Assembly: GCA_027063105.1 (NCBI GenBank)
Contig: JAMOSL010000109.1
Location: 1-9,751, forward strand
Reading direction: 5' to 3'
DNA from: Campylobacteraceae bacterium
Lineage (GTDB): Bacteria > Campylobacterota > Campylobacteria > Campylobacterales > Sulfurovaceae
Length of the DNA: 9,751 bases
Made by a program: the position numbers and the translations under genes. The notes beneath the pieces were generated by a model. That model saw nothing but the letters and a program-made list of their open reading frames with translations, was not told where the DNA came from and searched no databases. Position 1 is the stretch's first letter. Every line of letters begins with the position of its first letter. Positions 1 through 6,728 of this stretch are shown piece after piece.

Positions 1-1
1 C

Positions 2-199
2 TTTAAGTTAATTGGAAAATGGTCAATGGCAGATGTTTTTGTAGTCTCAACATTTTTAGTATATTTATCTGCTAGTAAAGGTGATATGAGTCGAGCTGAA
101 ACGATGATGGGTATATATTTCTTTTTGGCTTATGTGATTATATCTATGTTGGCAAGTTTTAGTGCTGATAGAATGTTACAAGCTAATAAACAAGCTTAA
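2..199 (+). CDS. PqiA-like inner-membrane protein, 3' end only
   Basis: This open frame enters from the left edge and stops at TAA 197-199, so only the last 65 residues are visible. It contains the motif KWSMADVFVV followed by a hydrophobic segment, then a second hydrophobic segment (about residues 36-53 of the fragment) and a short polar tail. Lys-Trp-Ser-Met-x-Asp-Val-Phe followed by two membrane helices is typical of the C-terminal half of PqiA (paraquat-inducible protein A) family proteins. These are integral inner-membrane proteins that work with MCE-domain PqiB-type proteins in envelope lipid transport or membrane-stress defence. That role comes from the family, not from this fragment. 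A pqiB partner does not follow; the next gene is a beta-barrel-like protein with its own promoter. The start and full length lie outside the window. Confidence 0.72.
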   Translation, partial: FKLIGKWSMADVFVVSTFLVYLSASKGDMSRAETMMGIYFFLAYVIISMLASFSADRMLQANKQA

Positions 200-208
200 T
201 TAAATCTT

Positions 209-221
209 TATAATGTATAAT
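209..221 (+). promoter_or_regulatory. Candidate sigma-70 promoter, two overlapping-register TATAAT boxes
   Basis: Two exact TATAAT hexamers lie at 209-214 and 216-221, in the 55-bp gap before the outer-membrane protein gene. With the second box, transcription would begin near 228 and leave a leader of about 27 nt containing the AAGGA ribosome site at 244-248. No convincing -35 box is visible, which is usual for Campylobacterota sigma-70 promoters. In such AT-rich DNA a TATAAT can occur by chance; the placement is what supports it. Confidence 0.5.
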
Positions 222-254
222 TGTAATAAGAAAAATTAATAAAAAGGACATTAA

Positions 255-1106
255 ATGATTAAAAAATATATTTTACCTTTAGCTCTCTTAGTTAATAGTG
301 CTAATGCTTTAGATTTGAGATATGGTCAAGGTGATTTTGAATGGAATGTTGGTGCAGGTGCATTGGGTGAACACTCTGTAATACTAGATGATAAAGTTAT
401 GAGTATTTCAGAACAACATGTAAATTTTCAAGATTCTCCTTGGTATTATTTCGGAAATATTGATATTCATAATTCTGATACACTAGATAAAATTACTGAT
501 GTAGCTGATGGAATAGTAGGTAATTTACCTTTTTCACCTTCTGATATTGGACCATTTCCAAGCAGTTTTCAAGTCACTGGGGTAGATTTAGATATTGGTA
601 TAGGATATGATATTGCAAAAGATGCAAATGGTTATTTAGGTATCGGTGTAATGACTGGTATATCAACACCATTTATGGAGATGCATAACTATTTAGAAGC
701 TTATGATTATATGAGTACACTATTAGAAGAGACTAGTACAGATGTTCAAACTTATAAATTTGGATTAACTCTTCAAGGTTCATATAATATAACAAACGAA
801 TTTTCTATTTATGGAACAGGTATTTATGCAATACAAACAGGTACATTAGAAAATGATTTAATATCAAGCTCTTTTGATGTAGATGGAACTTATAGCTCTT
901 TTGATGCAGGTGTAAAATTCTATCCAAGTGGTATAATGGATAATGAAACAAACTTCTATATTAATGTTGGATATGCATATAAACATTGGGAAATAGATGA
1001 TATGGATGTAAATATAGGAGATATTTTATCAATTAATTTATCATCTATGGTAAATACAGATATGACTAGTGATTATCTATATGTAGGTATAGGTATGACA
1101 TTTTAG
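255..1106 (+). CDS. Predicted outer-membrane beta-barrel protein, function unknown
   Basis: The product is 283 residues. It starts with a clear Sec signal peptide: two lysines, a hydrophobic core at about residues 5-13, and an Ala-Asn-Ala site predicting cleavage after residue 18. The mature protein has many alternating polar/aromatic and glycine-rich stretches (for example GVDLDIGIGYDI at 110-121 and the segments from 165 to the end) and ends in GIGMTF with a C-terminal Phe. That is the classic end signal recognised by the BAM complex for outer-membrane barrels. It is rich in Asp and Asn and has no cysteine. I recognise no enzymatic motif and cannot name the family, though small Campylobacterota outer-membrane proteins of this style are common. 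The start is supported by AAGGA at 244-248, 6 nt before the ATG. It has its own upstream promoter, and another promoter separates it from the T2SS operon, so a functional link to secretion is only positional. Confidence 0.75.
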   Translation: MIKKYILPLALLVNSANALDLRYGQGDFEWNVGAGALGEHSVILDDKVMSISEQHVNFQDSPWYYFGNIDIHNSDTLDKITDVADGIVGNLPFSPSDIGPFPSSFQVTGVDLDIGIGYDIAKDANGYLGIGVMTGISTPFMEMHNYLEAYDYMSTLLEETSTDVQTYKFGLTLQGSYNITNEFSIYGTGIYAIQTGTLENDLISSSFDVDGTYSSFDAGVKFYPSGIMDNETNFYINVGYAYKHWEIDDMDVNIGDILSINLSSMVNTDMTSDYLYVGIGMTF

Positions 1107-1125
1107 ATAAAAGAATATATTCATT

Positions 1126-1134
1126 TGATATAAT
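1126..1134 (+). promoter_or_regulatory. Candidate extended -10 promoter for the T2SS operon
   Basis: The string TGATATAAT is a perfect extended -10 element (TGnTATAAT). It lies in the 56-bp gap between the outer-membrane protein gene and gspK. Transcription would start near 1141, giving a leader of about 22 nt that carries the AAGG ribosome site at 1153-1156, 6 nt before the gspK ATG. No good -35 hexamer is found 16-18 bp upstream, where the preceding gene's stop codon lies. This is the only convincing promoter position ahead of the eight-gene run. Confidence 0.55.
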
Positions 1135-1162
1135 ATTACTAATTCTTTAGTGAAGGTATCAA

Positions 1163-2062
1163 ATGCGTAAGGGTATAGTCCTTTTTATTACTTTATCAAT
1201 TATCATTGCAATGTTAGGTTTAGTTGGTATTATTTTTTCATATTTGGATAAAGCTAAAAAAAATTCTTCTCATACATCTGCCATGATACAAGCTAATCTA
1301 TTTTTTGTAGATACCAGTAATGCTATAAAGATTCTTCTTAAGCGAGTTGGTAAATCAAAAGATAAAAAGAAAATGATAGCAGATACAATTTATTTAGCTC
1401 CAATTGTTTTACAACCAGAAGATAGTGATGCTTTTGTTAATGCAGAGTGTAGACCATTAAATGCAGGTGTAGATATTAATTGGTTGGGACAAGAGAATAA
1501 TAAAAGTATGCAACCACAATATGAGATAGCTCAACTTCTATTTGATAAAATAGTTGATGAATATTCAATAGAGGATGCATCACTTCTCTTAGATAAATTA
1601 TTAGAAGCTATAAAACAAAACAATGAGATAGAGAGTAATTACAGAGTATTAGATAGAATAGGCATTGACTCATTAAAAGAATTTAAAGATATTATTAGAG
1701 ATTATCAATTTGAAGCAGATGATACAAAAGTTGGAGATATTCTTTGGAAAAAATATTTCTCTTTTGATATAGGAAGTACTTTGATAGATGGAAATTATAT
1801 ATCATCGGAGTTAGTAGCTATCTTATTTGATATGGATTTTGATGTAATTAAAGATGAATGGTTTATGGGTGGCGATTTAAATCAGTTTATTTCTGCTCAT
1901 AATGGAGATAGAAAAAATTATAATAATAAAATATTTTCACCAGATATTATAGAAAGATTAAGTTGTAAAGTAACATATAGCTATAAAGATAATATATATG
2001 CTTTTGGATTTGATTATTTAGATGAAGGGGCAAAGAGATTTGAATTTTACGGAAACCAATAA
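1163..2062 (+). CDS. gspK: GspK-like minor pseudopilin of the type II secretion system
   Basis: The product is 299 residues. It begins Met-Arg-Lys-Gly followed by an uninterrupted hydrophobic helix (residues 5-28) and then a large soluble domain. The Gly at 4 fits the -1 position of prepilin peptidase cleavage. There is no Glu at +5 (it is Ile9), and GspK is the one pseudopilin that typically lacks that Glu. It sits at the pseudopilus tip with GspI and GspJ. The size matches GspK (about 280-330), with the large helical domain expected between the pilin core parts; the segment around 160-180 (IGIDSLKEF) resembles the helical SAM-like region of the family. The family call rests on the N-terminus, size and operon position next to gspL; overall similarity looks distant. 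The start is set by GAAGG at 1152-1156. It is the first gene of the operon. Confidence 0.72.
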   Translation: MRKGIVLFITLSIIIAMLGLVGIIFSYLDKAKKNSSHTSAMIQANLFFVDTSNAIKILLKRVGKSKDKKKMIADTIYLAPIVLQPEDSDAFVNAECRPLNAGVDINWLGQENNKSMQPQYEIAQLLFDKIVDEYSIEDASLLLDKLLEAIKQNNEIESNYRVLDRIGIDSLKEFKDIIRDYQFEADDTKVGDILWKKYFSFDIGSTLIDGNYISSELVAILFDMDFDVIKDEWFMGGDLNQFISAHNGDRKNYNNKIFSPDIIERLSCKVTYSYKDNIYAFGFDYLDEGAKRFEFYGNQ

Positions 2063-2972
2063 AGAGTTGATACTTATACATAGAAGTATGGACAGAATAT
2101 ATAATATTAAGGGTTCTATTAATATTATGTTGTCACCTCAATTTTATACAATAAAAAAAGAAGAACTCCCTGTTAAATATTCATATCAAGCCAAGAAATT
2201 AGCATCATCTGTTTTAGAGGATTTTTTGATAGAGGGAGTAGAGTACCAATATCATACCTATAAAGATGGAGATAGTTGGATATTCATAGCTTATAATGGC
2301 GAAGAGATAGCATTATTTTTAGAGCAGAAAGGTATTAAATTAGAGAATATATCAAAACTATTCTTTGCTCAACAATATTTAGATAAATTTAATATTCCTC
2401 TAGTTTTATCAGAGAAAGAGTTATTAGCATCTATAGATAATAATGCTGTTATTATCCCATCTTCTATTATTGGCGATAAAATGACAAATATGGTATTGAA
2501 TAAACATATAATTAATAAGGATGGAATATCTTTTGGATTTAATAATAACTCTATTTTAGGATATAAAGAATCTATACTTTTTGCTTCTATATTGTTTCTA
2601 TTTGGGATTATGTTTATTATAGAGGGTATTCATTATTCTAATATCTCTTCTGATATGAGAGTTGAGGTTGATGAGGTATTAGAAAAATATCCAGCTCTTC
2701 AAAGTAAATATGCAAGAGATAATATATCTAAAAAATATAGGCAGATAGATGATAGAGAAAGAAATAAACGAGAAGTATTAAAGAGTTTATCTACCTTAGT
2801 TTTAAAAGGTGTTATTGTAGAAGATTTGTCTATAAATAGTAAAGTATTCTCAACAAAATTAAAAACTATAAGTGAATCTCAACTTATTAAAATAAAATCT
2901 TTAGCAACTAAAAAAGGTTATAAGACAGCTAGAGTAGATGATAAATTCATTAAAATAGAGGGTGAATTATGA
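2022..2972 (+). CDS. gspL: GspL-like cytoplasmic/inner-membrane assembly platform protein
   Basis: The 316-residue product has a soluble N-terminal part (1-183), one transmembrane helix (about 184-203), a charged, probably coiled-coil stretch (210-250) and a small C-terminal domain (251-316) of mixed strand/helix character. This is the layout of GspL, whose cytoplasmic actin-like domain binds the GspE ATPase and whose ferredoxin-like periplasmic domain pairs with GspM. Residues 49-100 (ELPVKYSYQAKKLASSV, then a tract with strands and Asp-Gly-Asp) resemble the GspL region where a Leu-Pro and a Leu-Glu-Asp/Glu element precede hydrophobic strands. It is shorter than typical GspL (about 380-400). 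The start is uncertain: ATG 2022 overlaps gspK by 41 nt and has no good ribosome site. TTG 2040, 9 nt after AAGGGG (2025-2030), is a serious alternative and would give 310 residues. I kept the ATG as the longest frame. Confidence 0.68.
   Translation: MKGQRDLNFTETNKELILIHRSMDRIYNIKGSINIMLSPQFYTIKKEELPVKYSYQAKKLASSVLEDFLIEGVEYQYHTYKDGDSWIFIAYNGEEIALFLEQKGIKLENISKLFFAQQYLDKFNIPLVLSEKELLASIDNNAVIIPSSIIGDKMTNMVLNKHIINKDGISFGFNNNSILGYKESILFASILFLFGIMFIIEGIHYSNISSDMRVEVDEVLEKYPALQSKYARDNISKKYRQIDDRERNKREVLKSLSTLVLKGVIVEDLSINSKVFSTKLKTISESQLIKIKSLATKKGYKTARVDDKFIKIEGEL
2025..2030 (+). promoter_or_regulatory. Possible ribosome-binding site that would set the gspL start at TTG 2040
   Basis: AAGGGG lies inside the end of gspK, just after the ATG at 2022 and 9 nt before an in-frame TTG at 2040. 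The ATG itself has only a GGA 13 nt upstream. This placement favours translation of gspL from the TTG, coupled to gspK termination at 2060-2062. The match to the anti-Shine-Dalgarno core is imperfect, so this is suggestive only. Confidence 0.35.
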
Positions 2973-3373
2973 TTTGGAAAAAATATATTAATGAGTTAAT
3001 TATTTTAGGTGCATTAATCTTTATGATAATAGGATACTCATATAAAAATATTCAAACTGATAAATTATATACTGTTAAGAGCGAATCTTATAAATCCATA
3101 AATGATATAACACAAATTGTAGGATTGAAAAATCACTGGGATAATAAGAAAATAAAAGAAAAGATTTCAAAAATAAAAAAGAATTTATCAACAAATAATA
3201 TAAAATCATTTAATTTAAAAAGTAGGAAACTGACAGCTATATTTAAAAATTTATCAAGTAAGCAGATGAATAAGGTAATAATTCATTTAGAAAATACAGC
3301 TGTTCAAATTATTTTAATACAAGTGACATTTAAAGATAAAAAATATAAAATGGAGATAAAATGCAAATGGTAA
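2969..3373 (+). CDS. gspM: GspM-like small bitopic T2SS platform protein
   Basis: The product is 134 residues with a short cytoplasmic N-terminus, one membrane helix (about 9-25) and a lysine-rich periplasmic part. That part ends in a compact domain (about 78-134) with strand-helix-strand pattern and the segment SSKQMNKVIIHLEN, like the ferredoxin-like fold of GspM/PilO proteins. GspM is the periplasm-facing partner of GspL in the inner-membrane platform. Primary sequence in this family is poorly conserved, so the call relies on topology, size and the position directly after gspL, with an ATGA overlap (2969-2972) implying translational coupling. PilO-type is the alternative, but the PDZ-bearing gspC downstream makes T2SS more likely. 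The C-terminus overlaps the start of the next gene by 13 nt. Confidence 0.62.
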   Translation: MIWKKYINELIILGALIFMIIGYSYKNIQTDKLYTVKSESYKSINDITQIVGLKNHWDNKKIKEKISKIKKNLSTNNIKSFNLKSRKLTAIFKNLSSKQMNKVIIHLENTAVQIILIQVTFKDKKYKMEIKCKW

Positions 3374-3876
3374 GAAAAGGAATAGTGGTATTTATTGTAA
3401 TACTCTTATCTTTAGCTATTTTTTCTCCTAAAAGAGAGATATATCATCTACTTGAAGAGAAGTTAATGCAAAATGGTATTATTATAGATGATGAAGAGAT
3501 AGATGATGGATTACTAAGTTTAACTATATATCATCCTAAAATATATTTAAGAGGTGCATTAATTGCAGATGTCGAAAAAATTAAACTGTGGACGATATTT
3601 TTTTATAGTAGATTAGCAATTGGACATATTAAAATTGATTCATCATTAGAGAAATTTGTACCATCACCTATTACTAAAGTTCAGTTTTCTTATTCTCTAG
3701 TTAATCCTACTAATCTATCTATTTTAGCTACAGGTGATTTTGAAAATATAAAAGGTCAACTATCTTTAAAGAATAGAAAAGTACATATTGATATAGCTGA
3801 TAAAAAATTGGTTAATAAATTTAAATCTCAACTTATAAAGGGAGAAAATGGGTGGTATTATGAAACTTCTCTCTAA
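3361..3876 (+). CDS. gspN: GspN-like T2SS accessory protein
   Basis: The product is 171 residues with an N-terminal membrane anchor (about 7-22) followed by a periplasmic domain rich in beta strands. The mature N-terminal part (about 23-100) reads Ser-Pro-Lys-Arg-Glu, a helix, then IIIDDEEIDDG and strands such as LTIYHPKIYL. I associate this pattern with the GspN family, which some T2SS clusters carry as a non-core accessory. It is clearly shorter than usual GspN (roughly 250-300), so it may be a minimal version. No catalytic motif is seen. The ATG is supported by GGAG at 3352-3355, 5 nt upstream; a second in-frame ATG at 3367 is possible. It overlaps gspM by 13 nt and gspC by 29 nt, which argues for co-translation with the T2SS set. 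Function in secretion is inferred from family and place. Confidence 0.55.
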   Translation: MQMVRKGIVVFIVILLSLAIFSPKREIYHLLEEKLMQNGIIIDDEEIDDGLLSLTIYHPKIYLRGALIADVEKIKLWTIFFYSRLAIGHIKIDSSLEKFVPSPITKVQFSYSLVNPTNLSILATGDFENIKGQLSLKNRKVHIDIADKKLVNKFKSQLIKGENGWYYETSL

Positions 3877-4693
3877 AGAAAAGGTTGTAGAGTATCTGAT
3901 TATAATATTAGTAACTATGATGTTTGTAAAAGTTGGTTGGGTTATTGCAGAGTTTTCATTTTTAAATAAAAAAGATATAGATTATCGAAAACCATCTGAT
4001 GTTAAATCTCTATATTATCGAACAAAATTTGCATCTCAAAAGGTCGAAAAGAAAGTCAAAGAGGTTAGTAGGATTAAATCTGATACAATAAAGAGTATTA
4101 AACTATTGGCAATATATAGTTCATTAGATATTACTGTAATTACAGTATCTAAAAATGGTAAAACAAAAGTTATGTCACTAGGTGACGAAATAGATGGATA
4201 TATTTTGGAGGGAGCAACTTCAACAGAAGCTTTATTTATAAGAGATGAAAAGAATTATAGTATATCTTTAAATAATAATGTTTCAGAAGATGGTAAAAGC
4301 AGTATAAAATATGTAACAATTACAGCAGATAAATCTAAAAGAGAAGAGTCTGATAAAGATATTTATCGCAGTGAGGGTATTACCACTATAAAAAAAGATA
4401 TTATTACAAAATATACTCAAAATATGGGTGATATATGGAAGAATATAGGTATTAATGAAAAAATTGTTAATGGTAATATTATTGGGTTTCAAGTAAATTT
4501 TGTAAAAAGAGGAAGTGATTTTGCAAAACTAGGCCTAAGACGAGGAGATATTATCACAGCAATAAATGGGAATGCCTTAAATAATTATAAACAAGCTATA
4601 GAGGTATATCAAAATGTTGATTCTATGGAGAATTTGACATTAAGAATAAAAAGAAAAAATGAAGAGATGGAGTTAGAGTATGAGATTAAGTAG
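3848..4693 (+). CDS. gspC: GspC, T2SS inner-membrane link to the secretin, with PDZ domain
   Basis: The 281-residue product has a short cytoplasmic start, one transmembrane helix (about 14-34), a charged spacer (40-80), an HR-like beta domain (about 84-141, with SLGDEIDGYIL at 110-120) and a C-terminal PDZ domain (about 205-281) containing GLRRGDIITAING at 229-241. This is the domain order of GspC. Its HR domain contacts the N0 domain of the GspD secretin, and its PDZ domain takes part in substrate recognition. The PDZ domain distinguishes this cluster from a type IV pilus, whose PilP lacks one. The ATG at 3848 has GGAG only 3 nt upstream; the ATG at 3860 (start at Met5), preceded by GGTGG at 3851-3855, is an equally reasonable start and removes four residues. 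It overlaps gspD by 14 nt. Confidence 0.82.
   Translation: MGGIMKLLSKEKVVEYLIIILVTMMFVKVGWVIAEFSFLNKKDIDYRKPSDVKSLYYRTKFASQKVEKKVKEVSRIKSDTIKSIKLLAIYSSLDITVITVSKNGKTKVMSLGDEIDGYILEGATSTEALFIRDEKNYSISLNNNVSEDGKSSIKYVTITADKSKREESDKDIYRSEGITTIKKDIITKYTQNMGDIWKNIGINEKIVNGNIIGFQVNFVKRGSDFAKLGLRRGDIITAINGNALNNYKQAIEVYQNVDSMENLTLRIKRKNEEMELEYEIK
4669..4672 (+). promoter_or_regulatory. Ribosome-binding site fixing the gspD start inside gspC
   Basis: GGAG lies within the last codons of gspC, 7 nt before ATG 4680. That ATG gives a good signal peptide, so site and protein agree on a start that overlaps gspC by 14 nt. Confidence 0.6.
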
Positions 4694-6728
4694 ATTAGTA
4701 TTAAGTTTAATATTTATATTGTCAATAAATTTATATGCAGTAAATGAAGATAGGGTTGATGTAAATTTTGATGATTTAACCACAAAAGATTTTGTAATTA
4801 TGGTAGGAAAGATAACTGGTAAGAATATTCTTATTACAGATGATCTAAAGGGTAAAATAAATTTTATTTCTACTAAACCTATAAAAAAGAGTTCATTAAT
4901 TCCATTGGCTAATTCAATTTTGGCAAACAAGGGTTATACACTTGTTGACCAAGGAGATTATTATCAGGTTATTAAAACTAATGATGCAGCAGGAGAGGGT
5001 TTAGTTGTTGATACTAAGGTTGGAAATGCTGAAGTTATGAAAACGGTTATATTTCCTCTAAAATATAGCAATGCTTCTGTAATAAGAGCAAAAATAAAAC
5101 CTTTACTGCATAAGAATGCTAAAATAATTTCATTTAAAGAAAATAACATAATATCTGTTACAGCTACTCCAAAAACTCTTAAGTCTATTAAAGATATTAT
5201 AGATGCAATAGAAAGAAAAGGGGATAAAGATTCTACATTTATAAAATTAAAATATGCGGATATAAAAGATGTATATACAAATGTTGTTGCTATGTCAAGA
5301 AAACTTTTTCCAAAAGGTATTGATAGTGAAGAGGTGAATATTTTTAAAGATGACGCTACCAATAGTATTATCTTAATAGGTAAAAAGAAGAATATGAATA
5401 AGATGATTAAATATATTAGAAGACTTGATATAAAAGGGGATAAAACAACTCAACAGATGTTTGTTATTCCACTTAAAAATTCCAATGTAGAAGATATGCA
5501 AAAAATTATTAGTCAACTTGTAAATCAAATGAATGGTATGATACCATTGGCTGCCAAAGGTGCTAAAAAAGCAACAAAAGCAATGGTTGTTAGTGATTTA
5601 GAGAGAAATGCGTTAGTTGTTCTAGCAGATGGAAATCAGATTAAAAATATCAAAAGTACAATTGAAAAGTTAGATGTTCCTAAACCACAAGTTTATGTAA
5701 AAGTTAAAATAGTAGAAATAAATACTGATTTGGCATCTCAAATTGGACTTAGATATGGATTTGAAATGGGTAAGATTACAAGCCAAGGTTTATTTACTTT
5801 AGCTGGAAATGCTGGAGCAGATTCATTAATGGTATCTCAAAATCTTATGGGTTTTTTAAATACAGATACAACACAATATGACCAAAGTGGAAATCTTGTA
5901 ACCACAACTGATAGAGCTTTTGCTTTTGATTCTGGCATTAGTGAAATGTTTGCTTTAGGTGCTAAACTTGACCTTCTGAAACAGAATGGAGCAGCTCATA
6001 TTTTAAGTGAACCATCTGTTCTGTGTATTAATAATAAAGAAGCATCTATTTATATTGGTAGAACACAATCAATTATGACACAAGCTCAACAGTCAACACA
6101 GGGTCAGGGAAATATTATAAATAATTATTCAAGAGAGGATATAGGTATTACATTGAAAGTGAAACCTAGATTATCTAGTAATAATACGGTTTCGTTAGAG
6201 GTGAAAGCTACTATTGAAGATGTTCTTCCAAATTCTGGTGCAAATGTAGATAGACCAACAACAACAAAAAGAGATGTATTAACAAATGCAATTGTAAATA
6301 ATGGTGAGACAATTATTTTAGGTGGACTCATTAAAAATTCAGCTGGAAAAAGTGTAACTAGTGTTCCTATATTAGGAGATATCCCAGTTCTAGGTGAACT
6401 ATTTAAGTCAAGAGGCAATGTTATTAGAAAGATTAATGTGGTTGTTTACCTTACTCCTTTTATAGTAAGAAAGAGTGGAGACCTTAAAAGATTAAGAAGT
6501 GCTTTGGTAGAATTAGAAGATGTTCAAACCCAATATAATCATTTTTTAAGTAAAGCGTTAGAGTCTAAAAAGACAAAAAAGTGGTATGATTTTGGAGGAA
6601 CTCCATCAGGAAGAATATCTTCAGATAATAGTAATTTAACTCTTACTCATCCAACATCAGAGAGCCATCCTGCATCAAATAGAACTCGTGCTAATAATAC
6701 AGACGGCATTTTTATAGTAGGAGACTAA
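4680..6728 (+). CDS. gspD: GspD, outer-membrane secretin of the type II secretion system
   Basis: The 682-residue product forms the multimeric outer-membrane channel of the T2SS. A signal peptide (1-20, cleavage after Leu-Tyr-Ala) has no lipobox. It is followed by N0 (about 26-98), N1 (about 118-178), N2 (about 186-250) and N3 (about 257-332). The secretin core (about 336-597) starts with PQVYVKVKIVEI and contains ILSEPSVLC, ILGGLI at 546-551 and the diagnostic VPILGDIPVLGELF at 562-575, ending in VVVYLTPFIVR. The N0-N3 set with this signature is typical of GspD and fits the family's 650-700 length. After the core comes a polar tail of about 85 residues rich in Ser, Thr and Asn. It may serve as an S-domain-like pilotin site, but no pilotin gene is present. 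The start is supported by GGAG at 4669-4672. Confidence 0.93.
   Translation: MRLSRLVLSLIFILSINLYAVNEDRVDVNFDDLTTKDFVIMVGKITGKNILITDDLKGKINFISTKPIKKSSLIPLANSILANKGYTLVDQGDYYQVIKTNDAAGEGLVVDTKVGNAEVMKTVIFPLKYSNASVIRAKIKPLLHKNAKIISFKENNIISVTATPKTLKSIKDIIDAIERKGDKDSTFIKLKYADIKDVYTNVVAMSRKLFPKGIDSEEVNIFKDDATNSIILIGKKKNMNKMIKYIRRLDIKGDKTTQQMFVIPLKNSNVEDMQKIISQLVNQMNGMIPLAAKGAKKATKAMVVSDLERNALVVLADGNQIKNIKSTIEKLDVPKPQVYVKVKIVEINTDLASQIGLRYGFEMGKITSQGLFTLAGNAGADSLMVSQNLMGFLNTDTTQYDQSGNLVTTTDRAFAFDSGISEMFALGAKLDLLKQNGAAHILSEPSVLCINNKEASIYIGRTQSIMTQAQQSTQGQGNIINNYSREDIGITLKVKPRLSSNNTVSLEVKATIEDVLPNSGANVDRPTTTKRDVLTNAIVNNGETIILGGLIKNSAGKSVTSVPILGDIPVLGELFKSRGNVIRKINVVVYLTPFIVRKSGDLKRLRSALVELEDVQTQYNHFLSKALESKKTKKWYDFGGTPSGRISSDNSNLTLTHPTSESHPASNRTRANNTDGIFIVGD

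Noticed and set aside
1110..1148. Inverted repeat AAAGAAT / ATTCTTT around the gspK promoter
   Set aside because: Seven A/T-rich pairs with a 25-nt loop and no T tail. It could occur by chance in such AT-rich DNA and does not look like a terminator or operator.
4283..4492. Minus-strand open frame inside gspC
   Set aside because: It is antisense to a domain-containing gene. Its product is low-complexity and rich in Ile, Asn and Phe, and there is no ribosome site or homology I recognise.
4673..5362. Two minus-strand open frames inside gspD (4673-4930 and 4964-5362)
   Set aside because: They lie opposite well-conserved N0-N2 domains of the secretin and have no recognisable motifs, so they are reading-frame shadows.
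6125..6418. Minus-strand open frame opposite the secretin core
   Set aside because: It is the mirror of the conserved VPILGDIPVLGELF region; its openness follows from that codon use.
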